Assembly (NCBI RefSeq): GCF_017876115.1
Contig: NZ_JAGINO010000012.1
Coordinates: 1-64,000, forward strand
Reading direction: 5' to 3'
DNA length: 64,000 nucleotides
Source of the DNA: Azospirillum picis
Lineage (GTDB): Bacteria; Pseudomonadota; Alphaproteobacteria; Azospirillales; Azospirillaceae
Shown here: positions 7,893 through 16,778 of the stretch, one piece after another
Numbering within the stretch: the stretch's first letter is position 1
How the letters are laid out: every line of letters starts with the position of its first letter
The notes under the pieces: model-generated
Database searches by the model: none
What the model saw: only the letters and a program-made list of their open reading frames with translations
Told to the model about the DNA's origin: nothing
Made by a program: the position numbers and the translations under genes

Positions 7893-10100
7893 TCAGGACC
7901 GCTGGAGTTCGCGCCGGATGACCTTGCGCAGTTCGTGCAGCGACACCGGCTTCCCGAGCAGCGTGGCTCCCACCTCGCGTGCCGCTGCCATGGCGGAGGG
8001 GGAGAGGTCGGCGCTGATGATCACCGCCGGAAGATCGAGGCCGTATTGAGCCCGTACCGCGGAGATGGCGGCGTTGCCGCTCTCGCCGTCGCTCAGCCGC
8101 TGGTCGACGATGACCAGGGTTGGTCTCCTGCCGCCGAGCGAGCGAACCGCCTCCTGGTGGGAGGCGGCCTCGACCACTTCGAAGCCCCATTCCACCAGCA
8201 CGGTGCACATGGCCGTCCGGACATAGAGCTCGTCCACGATCACCAGCAGAGGGTTGAGCGGTCCGGCCGGATCGGGGAGGGGACCCGGGGAGAATTCTAT
8301 GCCTTGCTTCCTGGCGGCCGGGGATTGCGGTGCGACCTCCATGACTCCCACCGAGAAACGGGAGCCGCGACCCGGGCGGGAAGAAACCTCGATCGGATGC
8401 TCGAGCGCGACGGCGAGGCGGCGGACGATGGCCAGCCCCAGCCCGGTGCCGCGTTTGCGGTCGCGGTTGGGATTCTCGATCTGGAAAAACTCCTCGAAGA
8501 TCGACTCGAGATGTTCTTCCGCAATGCCGTGCCCGGTATCGACGACATCGATCCTGATCAGTTGGCCGCGGCGGCGGCACCCGACGAGCACCCCGCCCTT
8601 GTCGGTGAATTTCAGCGCATTCTCGACGAGATGCCGCAGGATGCGAGTCATCAGCAGGACGTCGGTGCGGATGGTGACGTCGCAGTCCAGGACGCGCAGC
8701 GAGAGGCCACGGGCTGCCGCCTGTTCCTCGAACTCCGTCTTGATGTCTTGGAGGATCGAGGCCAGCTCGACCGACGTCAGGTCCGTGCGGACGAAGCTCG
8801 CATCGATCTTCGAGATGTCGAGGATGCCGCTCAGGAGAACGTTCAGGGAATCGGCCGTCTGCTGCAGGGACTCGACAATCGGAGCAGCCGGGTGCCCCCG
8901 CAGCTTCATCTTCAGGAGCTCGACGAACAGGAGCATCGACTGCGCCGGCTGCCGCAGGTCGTGGCTGGCTGCGGCAAGGAAAGCGGTCTTCGTGCGTCCT
9001 GCCCGCGCCGCCTCGCGCCGGGCGGATTCCGCCTCGCTCCAGGCCTTGCGGAGCTGCTGTTCGGTGCCGCGCTGCTGCTCCGCCAGCTCCCGCAGGAGGC
9101 GTTCGGAATCGAGCAGGGCCGAACGCGCCGTTGCCAGCTCGTCGACGGCGAAGAGCTCATGCCGGGCCGTGGCGCTCCTGTCGGGTGAGCCGGCGAAGGC
9201 CGCGAGCGCCCGCGCTTCGATGACCAGCCGCCGCATCGGCGGCAGCGCCAATCCCAGTGACGCCGCGAGTGCCGCCAGCATCCAGGCGAAGGCGATGAGG
9301 TAAGAATTGCGCAGTATCGGATCGAGTCCCGCGGCCGGCGCCATGCAATAGATCCGCCATTCCGGCATCGACAAGATCTTGGATGCCGCGACGCCCTGGC
9401 CGATGCCGGGGAAATCGCCGATCCTGATATCGTCCTCGCCGCCGGCGGCGGCGTCTATCCGCTGGTTGGCTGCGGCGGCGTCGTCGGACCGCGCAATGAC
9501 GGCGCCGCGACGGTCGGTGACCGCGATGACCCATCCCTCCGGCAGATCCTGCGCTCGCAGCAGGGCCGATAACTTCCAGACTGGAATGGTGGCGGACAGC
9601 GAGCCGGCCAGTTGGCCGTTCGCCAGGAGCGGCATCGCCACCGCGAGGATGCGCTCATCCTGAACCAAGCCGACGAAGGGCTCGGAAACCAGGGGGCGGG
9701 GATTGTTGCGAAGGTCTTCGTACAGGGAAAGCGAGCGGTTGAAGGGCAAGGCGCGTTGGTCGGAAACCAACGTGTGCATCAGCACCTTCCCGAACGGGTC
9801 CGCCATCACGATCGCCGACGCCAGCCTCTGCCCTTTGATCAGAAGTCCGGCGACATGGCGGAACGCGTCCTGATTGTCGAGTGAAAATGTTTGGTCCACC
9901 CGCAAATAATCCAGTAGCGACAGAGTATCGTCGACCTCCTGCGCAATTGTGGTCGTGGCCGCGCTCGCGGCGCCGCGCAACTGCTCTTCGAAATTTCTTC
10001 TCTTTTCTACAATCAATGAGTTGCAAAGATATATGGCAAGAGCGAGAAACGGCAGGACCGATCCAAGGAATGCCAGAGTTAGTCTGGACCGTATTCTCAT
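7893..10100 (-). CDS. Hybrid sensor histidine kinase (extracytoplasmic sensor, HDLRQP-type HisKA, HATPase, receiver)
   Basis: 735 residues. A first membrane helix (about 7-28) and a second (about 265-287) enclose a periplasmic sensor region of roughly 230 residues, probably Cache-like. A coiled coil leads into HisKA with the H-box SHDLRQPAQS. HATPase_c has N-box VENALKF, DTGHGIAEE and GTGLGLAIVRR. The C-terminal receiver (from about 615) has the phospho-acceptor region LVIVDQRLSDG and KP near the end. There is no DNA-binding output, so phosphate must pass to another protein or the receiver acts as a brake. The start lies in lower-GC DNA facing the divergent RsbQ-like hydrolase, which suggests a shared control region. 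Confidence 0.92.
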   Translation of the reverse strand: MRIRSRLTLAFLGSVLPFLALAIYLCNSLIVEKRRNFEEQLRGAASAATTTIAQEVDDTLSLLDYLRVDQTFSLDNQDAFRHVAGLLIKGQRLASAIVMADPFGKVLMHTLVSDQRALPFNRSLSLYEDLRNNPRPLVSEPFVGLVQDERILAVAMPLLANGQLAGSLSATIPVWKLSALLRAQDLPEGWVIAVTDRRGAVIARSDDAAAANQRIDAAAGGEDDIRIGDFPGIGQGVAASKILSMPEWRIYCMAPAAGLDPILRNSYLIAFAWMLAALAASLGLALPPMRRLVIEARALAAFAGSPDRSATARHELFAVDELATARSALLDSERLLRELAEQQRGTEQQLRKAWSEAESARREAARAGRTKTAFLAAASHDLRQPAQSMLLFVELLKMKLRGHPAAPIVESLQQTADSLNVLLSGILDISKIDASFVRTDLTSVELASILQDIKTEFEEQAAARGLSLRVLDCDVTIRTDVLLMTRILRHLVENALKFTDKGGVLVGCRRRGQLIRIDVVDTGHGIAEEHLESIFEEFFQIENPNRDRKRGTGLGLAIVRRLAVALEHPIEVSSRPGRGSRFSVGVMEVAPQSPAARKQGIEFSPGPLPDPAGPLNPLLVIVDELYVRTAMCTVLVEWGFEVVEAASHQEAVRSLGGRRPTLVIVDQRLSDGESGNAAISAVRAQYGLDLPAVIISADLSPSAMAAAREVGATLLGKPVSLHELRKVIRRELQRS

Positions 10101-10585
10101 TTCTACGTAACATCCTTGCAGAATATCGGATTGTTTCTCGGCTCACGCCGTTCGCAGTCAGGCAGGCATCACTGGAGAAGACCCTGGACCGTTAAAATTT
10201 CCTTCATATATGCCTCCTTGATACTCCTAGGCAGACGCATGCTGATGTAATGCTCAGCAATCATTAAACGCTTGCAAAGCTTTTATCCACCGTCAGAATC
10301 TCATATCACTGAGGAAGATAAGTTACGAACTTGAAACATGGAACCGTCGGCAGCAGTGGTGAAGATTGGGGCGATCGCAGCGAGTATGCAGCCCCGCTGC
10401 TGCTTGCGTGTACAGGGAGGGAGCATCATCGTCGCATGCCATAGTATGCAAGCATGGCTGCTCCCCATCCGGGCTCTTCTTCGGGGTGCTGCATTTGGCT
10501 GGAGTGTCCTATGTTTGTTCTTGTATGATGGTGTGGCGTTATCCTGCATGAGGACGAAAGGTTGGCTGGTGGATGAGAGCGGCCG
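10101..10585. promoter_or_regulatory. Divergent, relatively AT-rich intergenic region between the hybrid kinase and the RsbQ-like hydrolase
   Basis: 485 bases with base composition clearly lower in GC than flanking DNA (for example the stretch 10200-10330). I see no coding frame with a convincing start, ribosome site or codon bias. It must carry the promoters of both divergent genes. No operator stands out, and the shift in composition suggests acquired DNA. Confidence 0.5.
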
Positions 10586-11389
10586 ATGATTGATCGCGAT
10601 CCATATGTTGCCTACAACATCCGCATCTATGGGTCAGGACCAGAAACCATAATCTTCGCGCATGGATTGGGACTTGACCAAAGATGCTGGGATGAAATTA
10701 AAAGAAATTTCGTGGATCGCTACCGAGTTGTCGTCTATGACTTGGTCGGATTCACCAAGGAATCCGTCGAACATTTTGACCATCACAAATATCGGTCGAT
10801 GACGCGGTATGTTGAAGACCTTCTTCTGGTCATAAAGCACACAAATTCAAAGAGCTGTTATTATGTCGGTCATTCCGTCAGCGGCATGATCGGCCTCCTG
10901 GCATCCATGGGTCATCCGGGATTGTTCAAGAAGATCGTGACCATCGGTCTGTCACCCAGTTACGTGAACAGCGACGATTACAATGGTGGATTCGACAAGG
11001 AAGACATCGACCAACTGATCGACAACATTTCTTCCAACTATGTGGAATGGGCCAAGGAATTTTCCAAGGTGGTGGTGGCGAAGCCGGCAGGCCACCCCGC
11101 GGTGCTGAAGTTTGCCGACGGGCTGATCGGGATGCGGCCCGATATCGCCTTATCGCTGGCGTTGATGATCTTTTCGTCCGATTTCCGCGACGTGCTCGGA
11201 AAGGTGACCGTACCGTGCCACTTGATCCAGACGGTGGGCGATCCCGCCGTTCCCGTCAGCGTCGGCCGGTACGTCCAGTCCCGGATACCGGGGAGTTCGT
11301 TGGAGATCATCGATGCGGAGGGGCATATTCCGCAGTTCACCCACGCAGAGGTTCTTTCCGACGCCATCCTGCGGGCGCTGGAAGAGTAG
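10586..11389 (+). CDS. RsbQ/KAI2/D14-type alpha/beta hydrolase
   Basis: 267 residues, the family length. The nucleophile motif is GHSVSG (Ser97), with acid Asp219 (TVGDP) and base His247 (EGHIPQF). The motif and spacing agree with Bacillus RsbQ and with the plant butenolide receptors KAI2 and D14, and blocks such as NGGF, the helical lid and VTVP-x-LIQ also match RsbQ. RsbQ works with the PAS phosphatase RsbP in energy-stress signalling; here the neighbour is a divergent hybrid histidine kinase, so a signalling role is inferred. The first half of the gene is rich in A/T-ending codons, while from about 11040 it becomes GC-rich like the genome. The start has only a weak GGATGAGAG upstream. Confidence 0.85.
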   Translation: MIDRDPYVAYNIRIYGSGPETIIFAHGLGLDQRCWDEIKRNFVDRYRVVVYDLVGFTKESVEHFDHHKYRSMTRYVEDLLLVIKHTNSKSCYYVGHSVSGMIGLLASMGHPGLFKKIVTIGLSPSYVNSDDYNGGFDKEDIDQLIDNISSNYVEWAKEFSKVVVAKPAGHPAVLKFADGLIGMRPDIALSLALMIFSSDFRDVLGKVTVPCHLIQTVGDPAVPVSVGRYVQSRIPGSSLEIIDAEGHIPQFTHAEVLSDAILRALEE

Positions 11390-11397
11390 GAGAGGGC

Positions 11398-11415
11398 GCC
11401 GCGCACAAGCGCGGC
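11398..11415. terminator. Short hairpin between convergent genes
   Basis: A perfect 7-bp stem GCCGCGC / GCGCGGC with loop ACAA lies just after the hydrolase stop and before the convergent MocR gene. No T-run follows, so function as a terminator is tentative. Confidence 0.35.
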
Positions 11416-11521
11416 ACCAGAGCCGGCAGTTCGAATGGGCTCTCGCGATCATGCGCCGCCGCCGGGCTCCTGGCGCAGGGAATCCGATGCCGGGCCAAGC
11501 CGCTGCGGCGGTCAGGGGCGT

Positions 11522-12985
11522 TCAGATGACCATGCCGGCGAGGGTCGGCGACTGGTCGAGCGCGGTGGCCACCGTGTCCAGCACGCGCCGGCAGTCCGCG
11601 CGCGTGACCGGCGCACCCAGGCACAGCCGCAGGGCTTCCGGAGGGGTCCCTGCCGTGGCGAAGGTGTCGCTGACCACCGCGGCGATGCCATGGGCCCGCA
11701 GATGAGTGGCGAACTCGCCCCTGGTCCAATCCGGCGGCAGTTTGAGCCACAGATGGAAACTGTTGGGATGGGTGGCCATCGCCGAGGCCGGCAACACCTC
11801 TCCCGCCATGCGCTGGCGGGCAATCGCCTCGGATCGGATCGCCGTCACCAGGGCGTCGGCGGTGCCGTCCTCGATCCAGCGCGCAGCCACCTTGGCAGCC
11901 ACCGGCGACGTGCCGAGCACCGTCGCACGTTGCGCGGCCGCGACCCGCATGGCCTGCCGTCCATCGGGGGCGGCGACATAGGCGACGCGCAGGCCAGGGG
12001 CGACGCATTTCGCCAAGCCCGAGACATAGAAGGTGAGATCGGGCGCAAACGCGGCAATGGGGGGAGGGGCGTCGGGCGGCAGGACGCCATAGATGTCGTC
12101 CTCGATGATCGCTATTCCGCGGTCGCGTGCAATATCGGCGATGGCGCGCCGCCGCTCCGCCGGAAGCGTGGCGGTCGTAGGGTTATGCAGGGTCGGCGTG
12201 CAGTACAGCACCTTCGGGGCATGGGCGTCGATGGCGGCGCGCAGCGCGTCCGGGTCCAGTCCCTGCGCGTCCATGGCCACGCCCGCCACCCGAAGCCCGA
12301 GTTGCCGGGCGATCGCCCTGAAACCCGGGTAGGTCAGCGCCTCCGTGCAGACGGCATCGCCAGGCTCGGTGAGCATGCAGAGCAAGGCCAGCAAAGCGCT
12401 CTGGGTGCCCGGACAGGTGATCACGCGCCCGCTGCCGTCCCCCGCCTCGGCCTCCAGGCCGGGAAGCCGCCTCGCCAGCCAAAGGGCGCCGGCGGTCAGG
12501 TCCTCGTCTCCGGAGCCGATTTCGGGATAGCGCAGGACCGTCAGCGGGTCGACCCGCATCATCGCGTCCACCAGCCCCTGCCGCGCCCGCGACATCAGGT
12601 CGGGATCATTCGGCAGCGGGGGCTGGTTCATGGTCATGTCGACCAGCGTGGCCGGCCTCCCCGCCCGTGCCGGTACGTCGTCGCCCGGTCTGCCGCCTGC
12701 GTTCCCGGCCCTGTCGCGGGAGCGGACGAAGGTGCCCTGGCCGACGCGGGCATCCAGCAACCCCCGCTGGCGCGCTTCCGTGTAGGCGCGGCTGACCGTC
12801 GTCAGATCCAGCCCAAGCCGATCGGCCAGCGTGCGCTGCGGCGGCAGCCGTTGTCCGTCGGTTAGCCGGCCGCTGTGGATGTCGTCGGCGATGGCATCGG
12901 CGATCGCAAGGTAAACCGGCTTGTTCCGGTTCGACAGATCGGGCTGCCAGACAGCGTCGTCGGATTGCATGGAAGAGTCGACCAT
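11522..12985 (-). CDS. MocR-type GntR/aminotransferase-fold transcriptional regulator
   Basis: 487 residues. The N-terminal GntR winged helix (about 22-95) contains LPPQRTLADRLGLDLTTVSRAY. A short linker leads to a class-I aminotransferase-like domain with IIEDDIYG and the PLP-lysine motif SGLAKCVAPGLR. MocR regulators sense pyridoxal phosphate or amino compounds and usually control an adjacent divergent gene. Here the upstream neighbour on the same strand is ccoG and no obvious target is adjacent, so its regulon is unknown. ATG at 12985 is taken; a second ATG five codons in is possible. Confidence 0.9.
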   Translation of the reverse strand: MVDSSMQSDDAVWQPDLSNRNKPVYLAIADAIADDIHSGRLTDGQRLPPQRTLADRLGLDLTTVSRAYTEARQRGLLDARVGQGTFVRSRDRAGNAGGRPGDDVPARAGRPATLVDMTMNQPPLPNDPDLMSRARQGLVDAMMRVDPLTVLRYPEIGSGDEDLTAGALWLARRLPGLEAEAGDGSGRVITCPGTQSALLALLCMLTEPGDAVCTEALTYPGFRAIARQLGLRVAGVAMDAQGLDPDALRAAIDAHAPKVLYCTPTLHNPTTATLPAERRRAIADIARDRGIAIIEDDIYGVLPPDAPPPIAAFAPDLTFYVSGLAKCVAPGLRVAYVAAPDGRQAMRVAAAQRATVLGTSPVAAKVAARWIEDGTADALVTAIRSEAIARQRMAGEVLPASAMATHPNSFHLWLKLPPDWTRGEFATHLRAHGIAAVVSDTFATAGTPPEALRLCLGAPVTRADCRRVLDTVATALDQSPTLAGMVI

Positions 12986-13197
12986 TCCTTTACCGATGCC
13001 GCCGGCGCGGTTCCGGTATCATATGCACACGGCACAGTGTTCGTCGCAAGTCGCCAGCGGCAGGCCGGAAGCGGCTTGCGACGAGTCACGCTGCGAGGAG
13101 CCGATCGTCCTGCCGGTCCCCGCCTGCGCCGTCATGCAAAAGCTAGGCGACGCGGACAGGGCTGGGATCGTCTGGCTGGACGGCAGCAGACCAGGGG

Positions 13198-14709
13198 TCA
13201 GTGGTCAGCGGGCGAGGGCGCCAGGAAGACGGTGGCCTGGTTGACCGGCGAACCGGAGGTGTCCGGTGCCATGGTCAGGGTGAGTGGTGTCGAGGGCTCG
13301 GACAGCGCGTCCCGCGGAATGCGGACCTGGATGCGATAGGTTTCCACAGCGTCGGCACGGGCCGACAGCAAGACCTCCGTCGCCTCCCCGTCCTGACCGG
13401 CCACGGCGATGCGGGCTCCGGCAGGCCCGGCAAGCGTCAGGCGGTAGGTCCGTTCGGCCAGCGTCATGTTGGAGATCTTGATGGTGTAGGCGTTCTGGAC
13501 CCGCCCATCGCTGAGCGTCACGAACAACGGCGCGCGGTCGCGCAGGATGGAGATGTCCGAGTTCGGCCTCAGGGCGAGCCCAATCGCCATGGCCCCGCCC
13601 ACCACAACCAGCATCAGGCCGTAGACGATGGTCCGCGGCCGGAGCAGGCGGTAGCGCGGCGCCGGAGTGCCCGTCGCCTTCGCCGCCTGCGCGGTCAGGG
13701 TATCGAAGCGGATCAGGTCGCCGGGACGGCCGATCCGCGCCATCACGTCGTTGCAGGCATCCACGCACAGGCCGCAGCTAATGCATTCCATCTGGATGCC
13801 GTTGCGGATGTCGATGCCGGTCGGGCAGACCTGGACGCATTGGCCGCAGTCGATGCAGTCGCCCAACCCCTGGTCGCGGCGGGTGTCCCAGCTCTCGCTC
13901 TTGCGCAGCGGTGCACGGCCTTCGCCGCGCCATTCCTGATAGGTGACCACCACGCTGTCCTCGTCGAGCATCGCAGCCTGGATGCGCGGCCAGGGGCAGA
14001 CGTAGAAGCACATCTGCTCCCGCATGAAGCCGGCCATCAGGTAGGTGGAGACGGCGACGAACAGCACGGAACCGGTGGCGAGGGCGGATGCCCGGAAGCC
14101 CAGCAGGTCGGCGGCGAGCGTGGGCGCATCGGTCAGGTAGGTGATGCCGACGAAGCCGGTGAGCAGGGAAATCCCCAGCCAGAAGGCATGCTTGACGGCC
14201 TTCTTCGCCACCCATCCCGCCGTCCATGGCCGCTGGTCGAGCCGGATGCGGGCGCCCCGGTCGCCCTCGACCTTCCGTTCGACCCACACGAACAGATCGG
14301 TCCACACCGTCTGTGGGCAACTGAAGCCGCACCAGACCCGCCCGCCCAGGGCGGTCGCCAGGAAGAGGCCGATGGCGGCAAGGATCATGACGCCGGTCAT
14401 GTAATAAATCTGCTGCGGCCACAGCTCCACCGCGAAGATGTAGAAGCGCTGGCTGCCGAGATCGAACAGCACGGCCTGATCCGGCACGCCCTGGCCCCGA
14501 TCCCACCTCAACCAGGGCAGCAGCGCGAACAGCGCCAGCAGGGCCCAGCCCAGCCCGGTTTTCAGGTGACGGTAACGGCCGCGGACCGATTTCGGATGGA
14601 TCTTGCGATGGCTCGCATAGGCCGCCGCCGGTTCAGGGGCCGCTTGCGGGGATGGTGGGCGGGCGAGCTGATCCGGACGGCGGGTAATATGGGGCACATC
14701 GCTTTGCAT
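13198..14709 (-). CDS. ccoG: CcoG/FixG, cytochrome cbb3 oxidase assembly protein
   Basis: 503 residues. Membrane helices occur from about residue 50 onward. The family motif CGFSCPQTVWTD and two [4Fe-4S] ferredoxin motifs (CIDCGQCVQVCP and CISCGLCVDAC) are intact, followed by one more helix and the Ig-like FixG C-terminal domain. CcoG is known to reduce Cu(II) for delivery to cbb3-type oxidase. The ATG at 14709 has an AGG about 9 bases upstream; the open frame extends further 5' without family similarity. No ccoNOPQ or ccoHIS genes are adjacent, so this copy is unlinked from the usual cluster. Confidence 0.93.
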   Translation of the reverse strand: MQSDVPHITRRPDQLARPPSPQAAPEPAAAYASHRKIHPKSVRGRYRHLKTGLGWALLALFALLPWLRWDRGQGVPDQAVLFDLGSQRFYIFAVELWPQQIYYMTGVMILAAIGLFLATALGGRVWCGFSCPQTVWTDLFVWVERKVEGDRGARIRLDQRPWTAGWVAKKAVKHAFWLGISLLTGFVGITYLTDAPTLAADLLGFRASALATGSVLFVAVSTYLMAGFMREQMCFYVCPWPRIQAAMLDEDSVVVTYQEWRGEGRAPLRKSESWDTRRDQGLGDCIDCGQCVQVCPTGIDIRNGIQMECISCGLCVDACNDVMARIGRPGDLIRFDTLTAQAAKATGTPAPRYRLLRPRTIVYGLMLVVVGGAMAIGLALRPNSDISILRDRAPLFVTLSDGRVQNAYTIKISNMTLAERTYRLTLAGPAGARIAVAGQDGEATEVLLSARADAVETYRIQVRIPRDALSEPSTPLTLTMAPDTSGSPVNQATVFLAPSPADH

Positions 14710-15203
14710 CGGGGCACCTGCTGCATTGATCGACTGTCCACCGGTCGAGGACCGGCGGCATGGCATGATCGGGGACGGTTGGGCACATTGCCGCGGCGGC
14801 GTCACTCGCCAGCACCGGACAGCCGGCCCCGCCGCTTTTACCGGCCGGAGGATGCCTACAATAAGCCCGACCACGCAAGCGCATTGTATGGATATAGCGC
14901 GAGCAATCCCCGTCTGCGACCGCGTGCCGCACTTGGTTCCAGCTAAATCTGTTCGTGGACGAGGACCGTGTCAGCCTGCAAGCAGGCCGATTCTTTATCC
15001 AAGCCGATTGATCGAAATGTTGGTCCGGGAAAGCGCTTCAATACCTACAATAATTTCATAGACAATATGATTGAATGGATTCCGCCTCCGGTTGCCGACC
15101 CGTTGCATCGACCGCCGGTTCCCGCTGCGGACATGGAAGCGGGAACCCGCGGCCGGTCCATCGGGTTGGCATTCCGTCGAAACGCATTGCTGGAGTCGGT
15201 TCC
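14710..15203. other. Divergent intergenic region between ccoG and an SDR gene
   Basis: 494 bases carrying the upstream regions of two divergent genes. Short open frames exist on both strands but none has a plausible ribosome site or recognisable product. I looked for an FNR/FixK-type TTGAT-N4-ATCAA box for ccoG and found none. Confidence 0.4.
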
Positions 15204-15989
15204 ATGGAGTTGGCCGGGAAGGTTGCACTGATCACCGGAGCGGGGTCGGGCATTGGCAAGGCGACCGCCATCCTTATGGCCCAGGCCGGGGCGAGTGTCG
15301 GCGTCCTGAGCCATACGGAAGAGGAAATCCGCAAGACCGCGGACGAGATCGCCGCCGCGGGTGGCGAAGCATTGCCGCTGACCGCGGATGTCGGGGACGA
15401 TGCGGCGATGCGAGCTGCGGTCGAGCAGGTGGTGAAGCGGTACGGCCGCCTCGACATCGTCTTCGCCAATGCCGGCATCAACGGGGTGTGGGCTCCCATC
15501 GACGACCTGAAGCCGGACGAGTGGGACCGCACCATCAACACCAACCTGCGCGGGACCTACCTGACCCTGCACCATGCCGTGCCCCATCTCAAGGCGGCGG
15601 GCGGCGGGGCGGTGATCGTGACGGCATCGATCAACGGGACCAGGGTGTTCAGCAACACCGGCGCGACCGCCTACTCCTGCACGAAAGCCGCACAGGTGGC
15701 GATGGTGAAGATGCTGGCCCTCGAGTTGGCGGCGCATCGGATCCGGGTCAATGCCATCTGCCCCGGCATCATCGATACGGACATCCCCGACAACACGCAG
15801 TCCCGGAATCTTGACGGGCTCAGGGTTCCGATCGAGTATCCCGAAGGCAAGGTGCCACTGACCGACGGGAAATCGGGCACCAGTGCCGACGTTGCCGAAC
15901 TTGCCCTGTTCCTGGCCTCCAACCGGTCGAAGCACATCACCGGAACGCCGGTGTGGATCGACGGGGCGGAATCCCTGATGGTCGGCTGA
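15204..15989 (+). CDS. Short-chain dehydrogenase/reductase
   Basis: 261 residues, a classical SDR. The cofactor loop is TGAGSGIG (about residues 10-17), NAG is conserved, the catalytic Ser lies in TASINGT and the catalytic Tyr/Lys in YSCTK, with a C-terminal GTPVWIDG. ATG at 15204 is chosen because it begins the Rossmann fold (MELAGKVALITG) and has GGAG 8 bases upstream. Substrate is not predictable. The two small genes downstream may be co-transcribed but do not suggest a pathway. Confidence 0.9.
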   Translation: MELAGKVALITGAGSGIGKATAILMAQAGASVGVLSHTEEEIRKTADEIAAAGGEALPLTADVGDDAAMRAAVEQVVKRYGRLDIVFANAGINGVWAPIDDLKPDEWDRTINTNLRGTYLTLHHAVPHLKAAGGGAVIVTASINGTRVFSNTGATAYSCTKAAQVAMVKMLALELAAHRIRVNAICPGIIDTDIPDNTQSRNLDGLRVPIEYPEGKVPLTDGKSGTSADVAELALFLASNRSKHITGTPVWIDGAESLMVG

Positions 15990-16033
15990 CGGCACGAACC
16001 AGGTCTGCAGGCACGATGGCGGAAAGGAAGACC

Positions 16034-16306
16034 ATGGACGCCAAGGTACGAAACAACACCGCGCACAGCCGCTACGAGTTGACCGTCGACGATGCGACGG
16101 CGGTGGCCGTCTATGAGATCCGGGACGGGGCGATCGCCTTCACGCATACGGAGGTGCCCCGCAGCCTGTCAGGACAGGGAGTCGGATCGGCATTGGCCCG
16201 CGGCGCGCTCGACGATGCGCGTGCCGCGGGCAAGAAGGTCGTTCCGCTCTGCTCCTTCATTGCCGCCTACATCGAGCGTCATCCCGAGTATAAGGACCTT
16301 ACCTGA
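16034..16306 (+). CDS. Small GNAT-family N-acetyltransferase (YidJ/Acetyltransf_CG type)
   Basis: 90 residues, the normal size for the single-domain group related to yeast Gcn5-like small proteins. It has the acetyl-CoA-binding block PRSLSGQGVGSALARGAL and the C-terminal motif VPLCSFIAAYIERHPEY. The ATG at 16034 follows an AAGGAAG at good spacing; an in-frame ATG six codons earlier is a weaker choice. Substrates of this group are unknown. Confidence 0.85.
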   Translation: MDAKVRNNTAHSRYELTVDDATAVAVYEIRDGAIAFTHTEVPRSLSGQGVGSALARGALDDARAAGKKVVPLCSFIAAYIERHPEYKDLT

Positions 16307-16334
16307 CGGACGGCGGCGAACCGGTGGACTGCAG

Positions 16335-16775
16335 ATGGGTATGCCCTTCGACCTCCAGCGGTTCGTGACCGCACAGGAGCCGGTGTACGAGACGGCCCTC
16401 GCCGAGCTGCGGGCGGGACGGAAGCGAAGCCACTGGATGTGGTTCGTCTTTCCGCAGTTGCGCGGCCTGGGGCGTTCGGCCACCGCCACCCTCTACGGCA
16501 TCGGCTCGATCGCGGAGGCGGAGGCCTACCTGCGGCATCCGGTGCTTGGAAGCAGGCTTGAACAGGCCACCTGCGCCGTGCTCGGCCTCCGGCAGGGCTC
16601 CCCCCACGCGATCTTCGGCTCCCCCGACGACATGAAGTTCCACTCGTCGATGACCCTGTTCGCGCTGGCTGCCGGCGACGGGGCTTCTCCTTACCGTGAC
16701 GCGCTTGCCCGTTGGTGGGGCGGACGCATGGACGACGCGACGCTGGCGCTGCTCCGCCAAGGTGCTCGGAGCTGA
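16335..16775 (+). CDS. DUF1810 family protein
   Basis: 146 residues matching the DUF1810 pattern: FDLQRFVTAQ near the N-terminus, the signature RKRSHWMWFVFPQLRGLGRS, then YGIGSIAEAEAYLRHPVLG and FGSPDDMKFHSSMTLFA. It is a cytosolic all-alpha protein with no established biochemical function. It starts 28 bases after the GNAT gene, so the two are probably co-transcribed. Its stop is only 3 bases from the stop of the convergent EAL gene. Confidence 0.88.
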   Translation: MGMPFDLQRFVTAQEPVYETALAELRAGRKRSHWMWFVFPQLRGLGRSATATLYGIGSIAEAEAYLRHPVLGSRLEQATCAVLGLRQGSPHAIFGSPDDMKFHSSMTLFALAAGDGASPYRDALARWWGGRMDDATLALLRQGARS

Positions 16776-16778
16776 ACC

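Noticed and set aside
14710..15203. FNR/FixK box for ccoG
   Set aside because: Only single half-sites such as TTGATCG occur; none makes TTGAT-N4-ATCAA.
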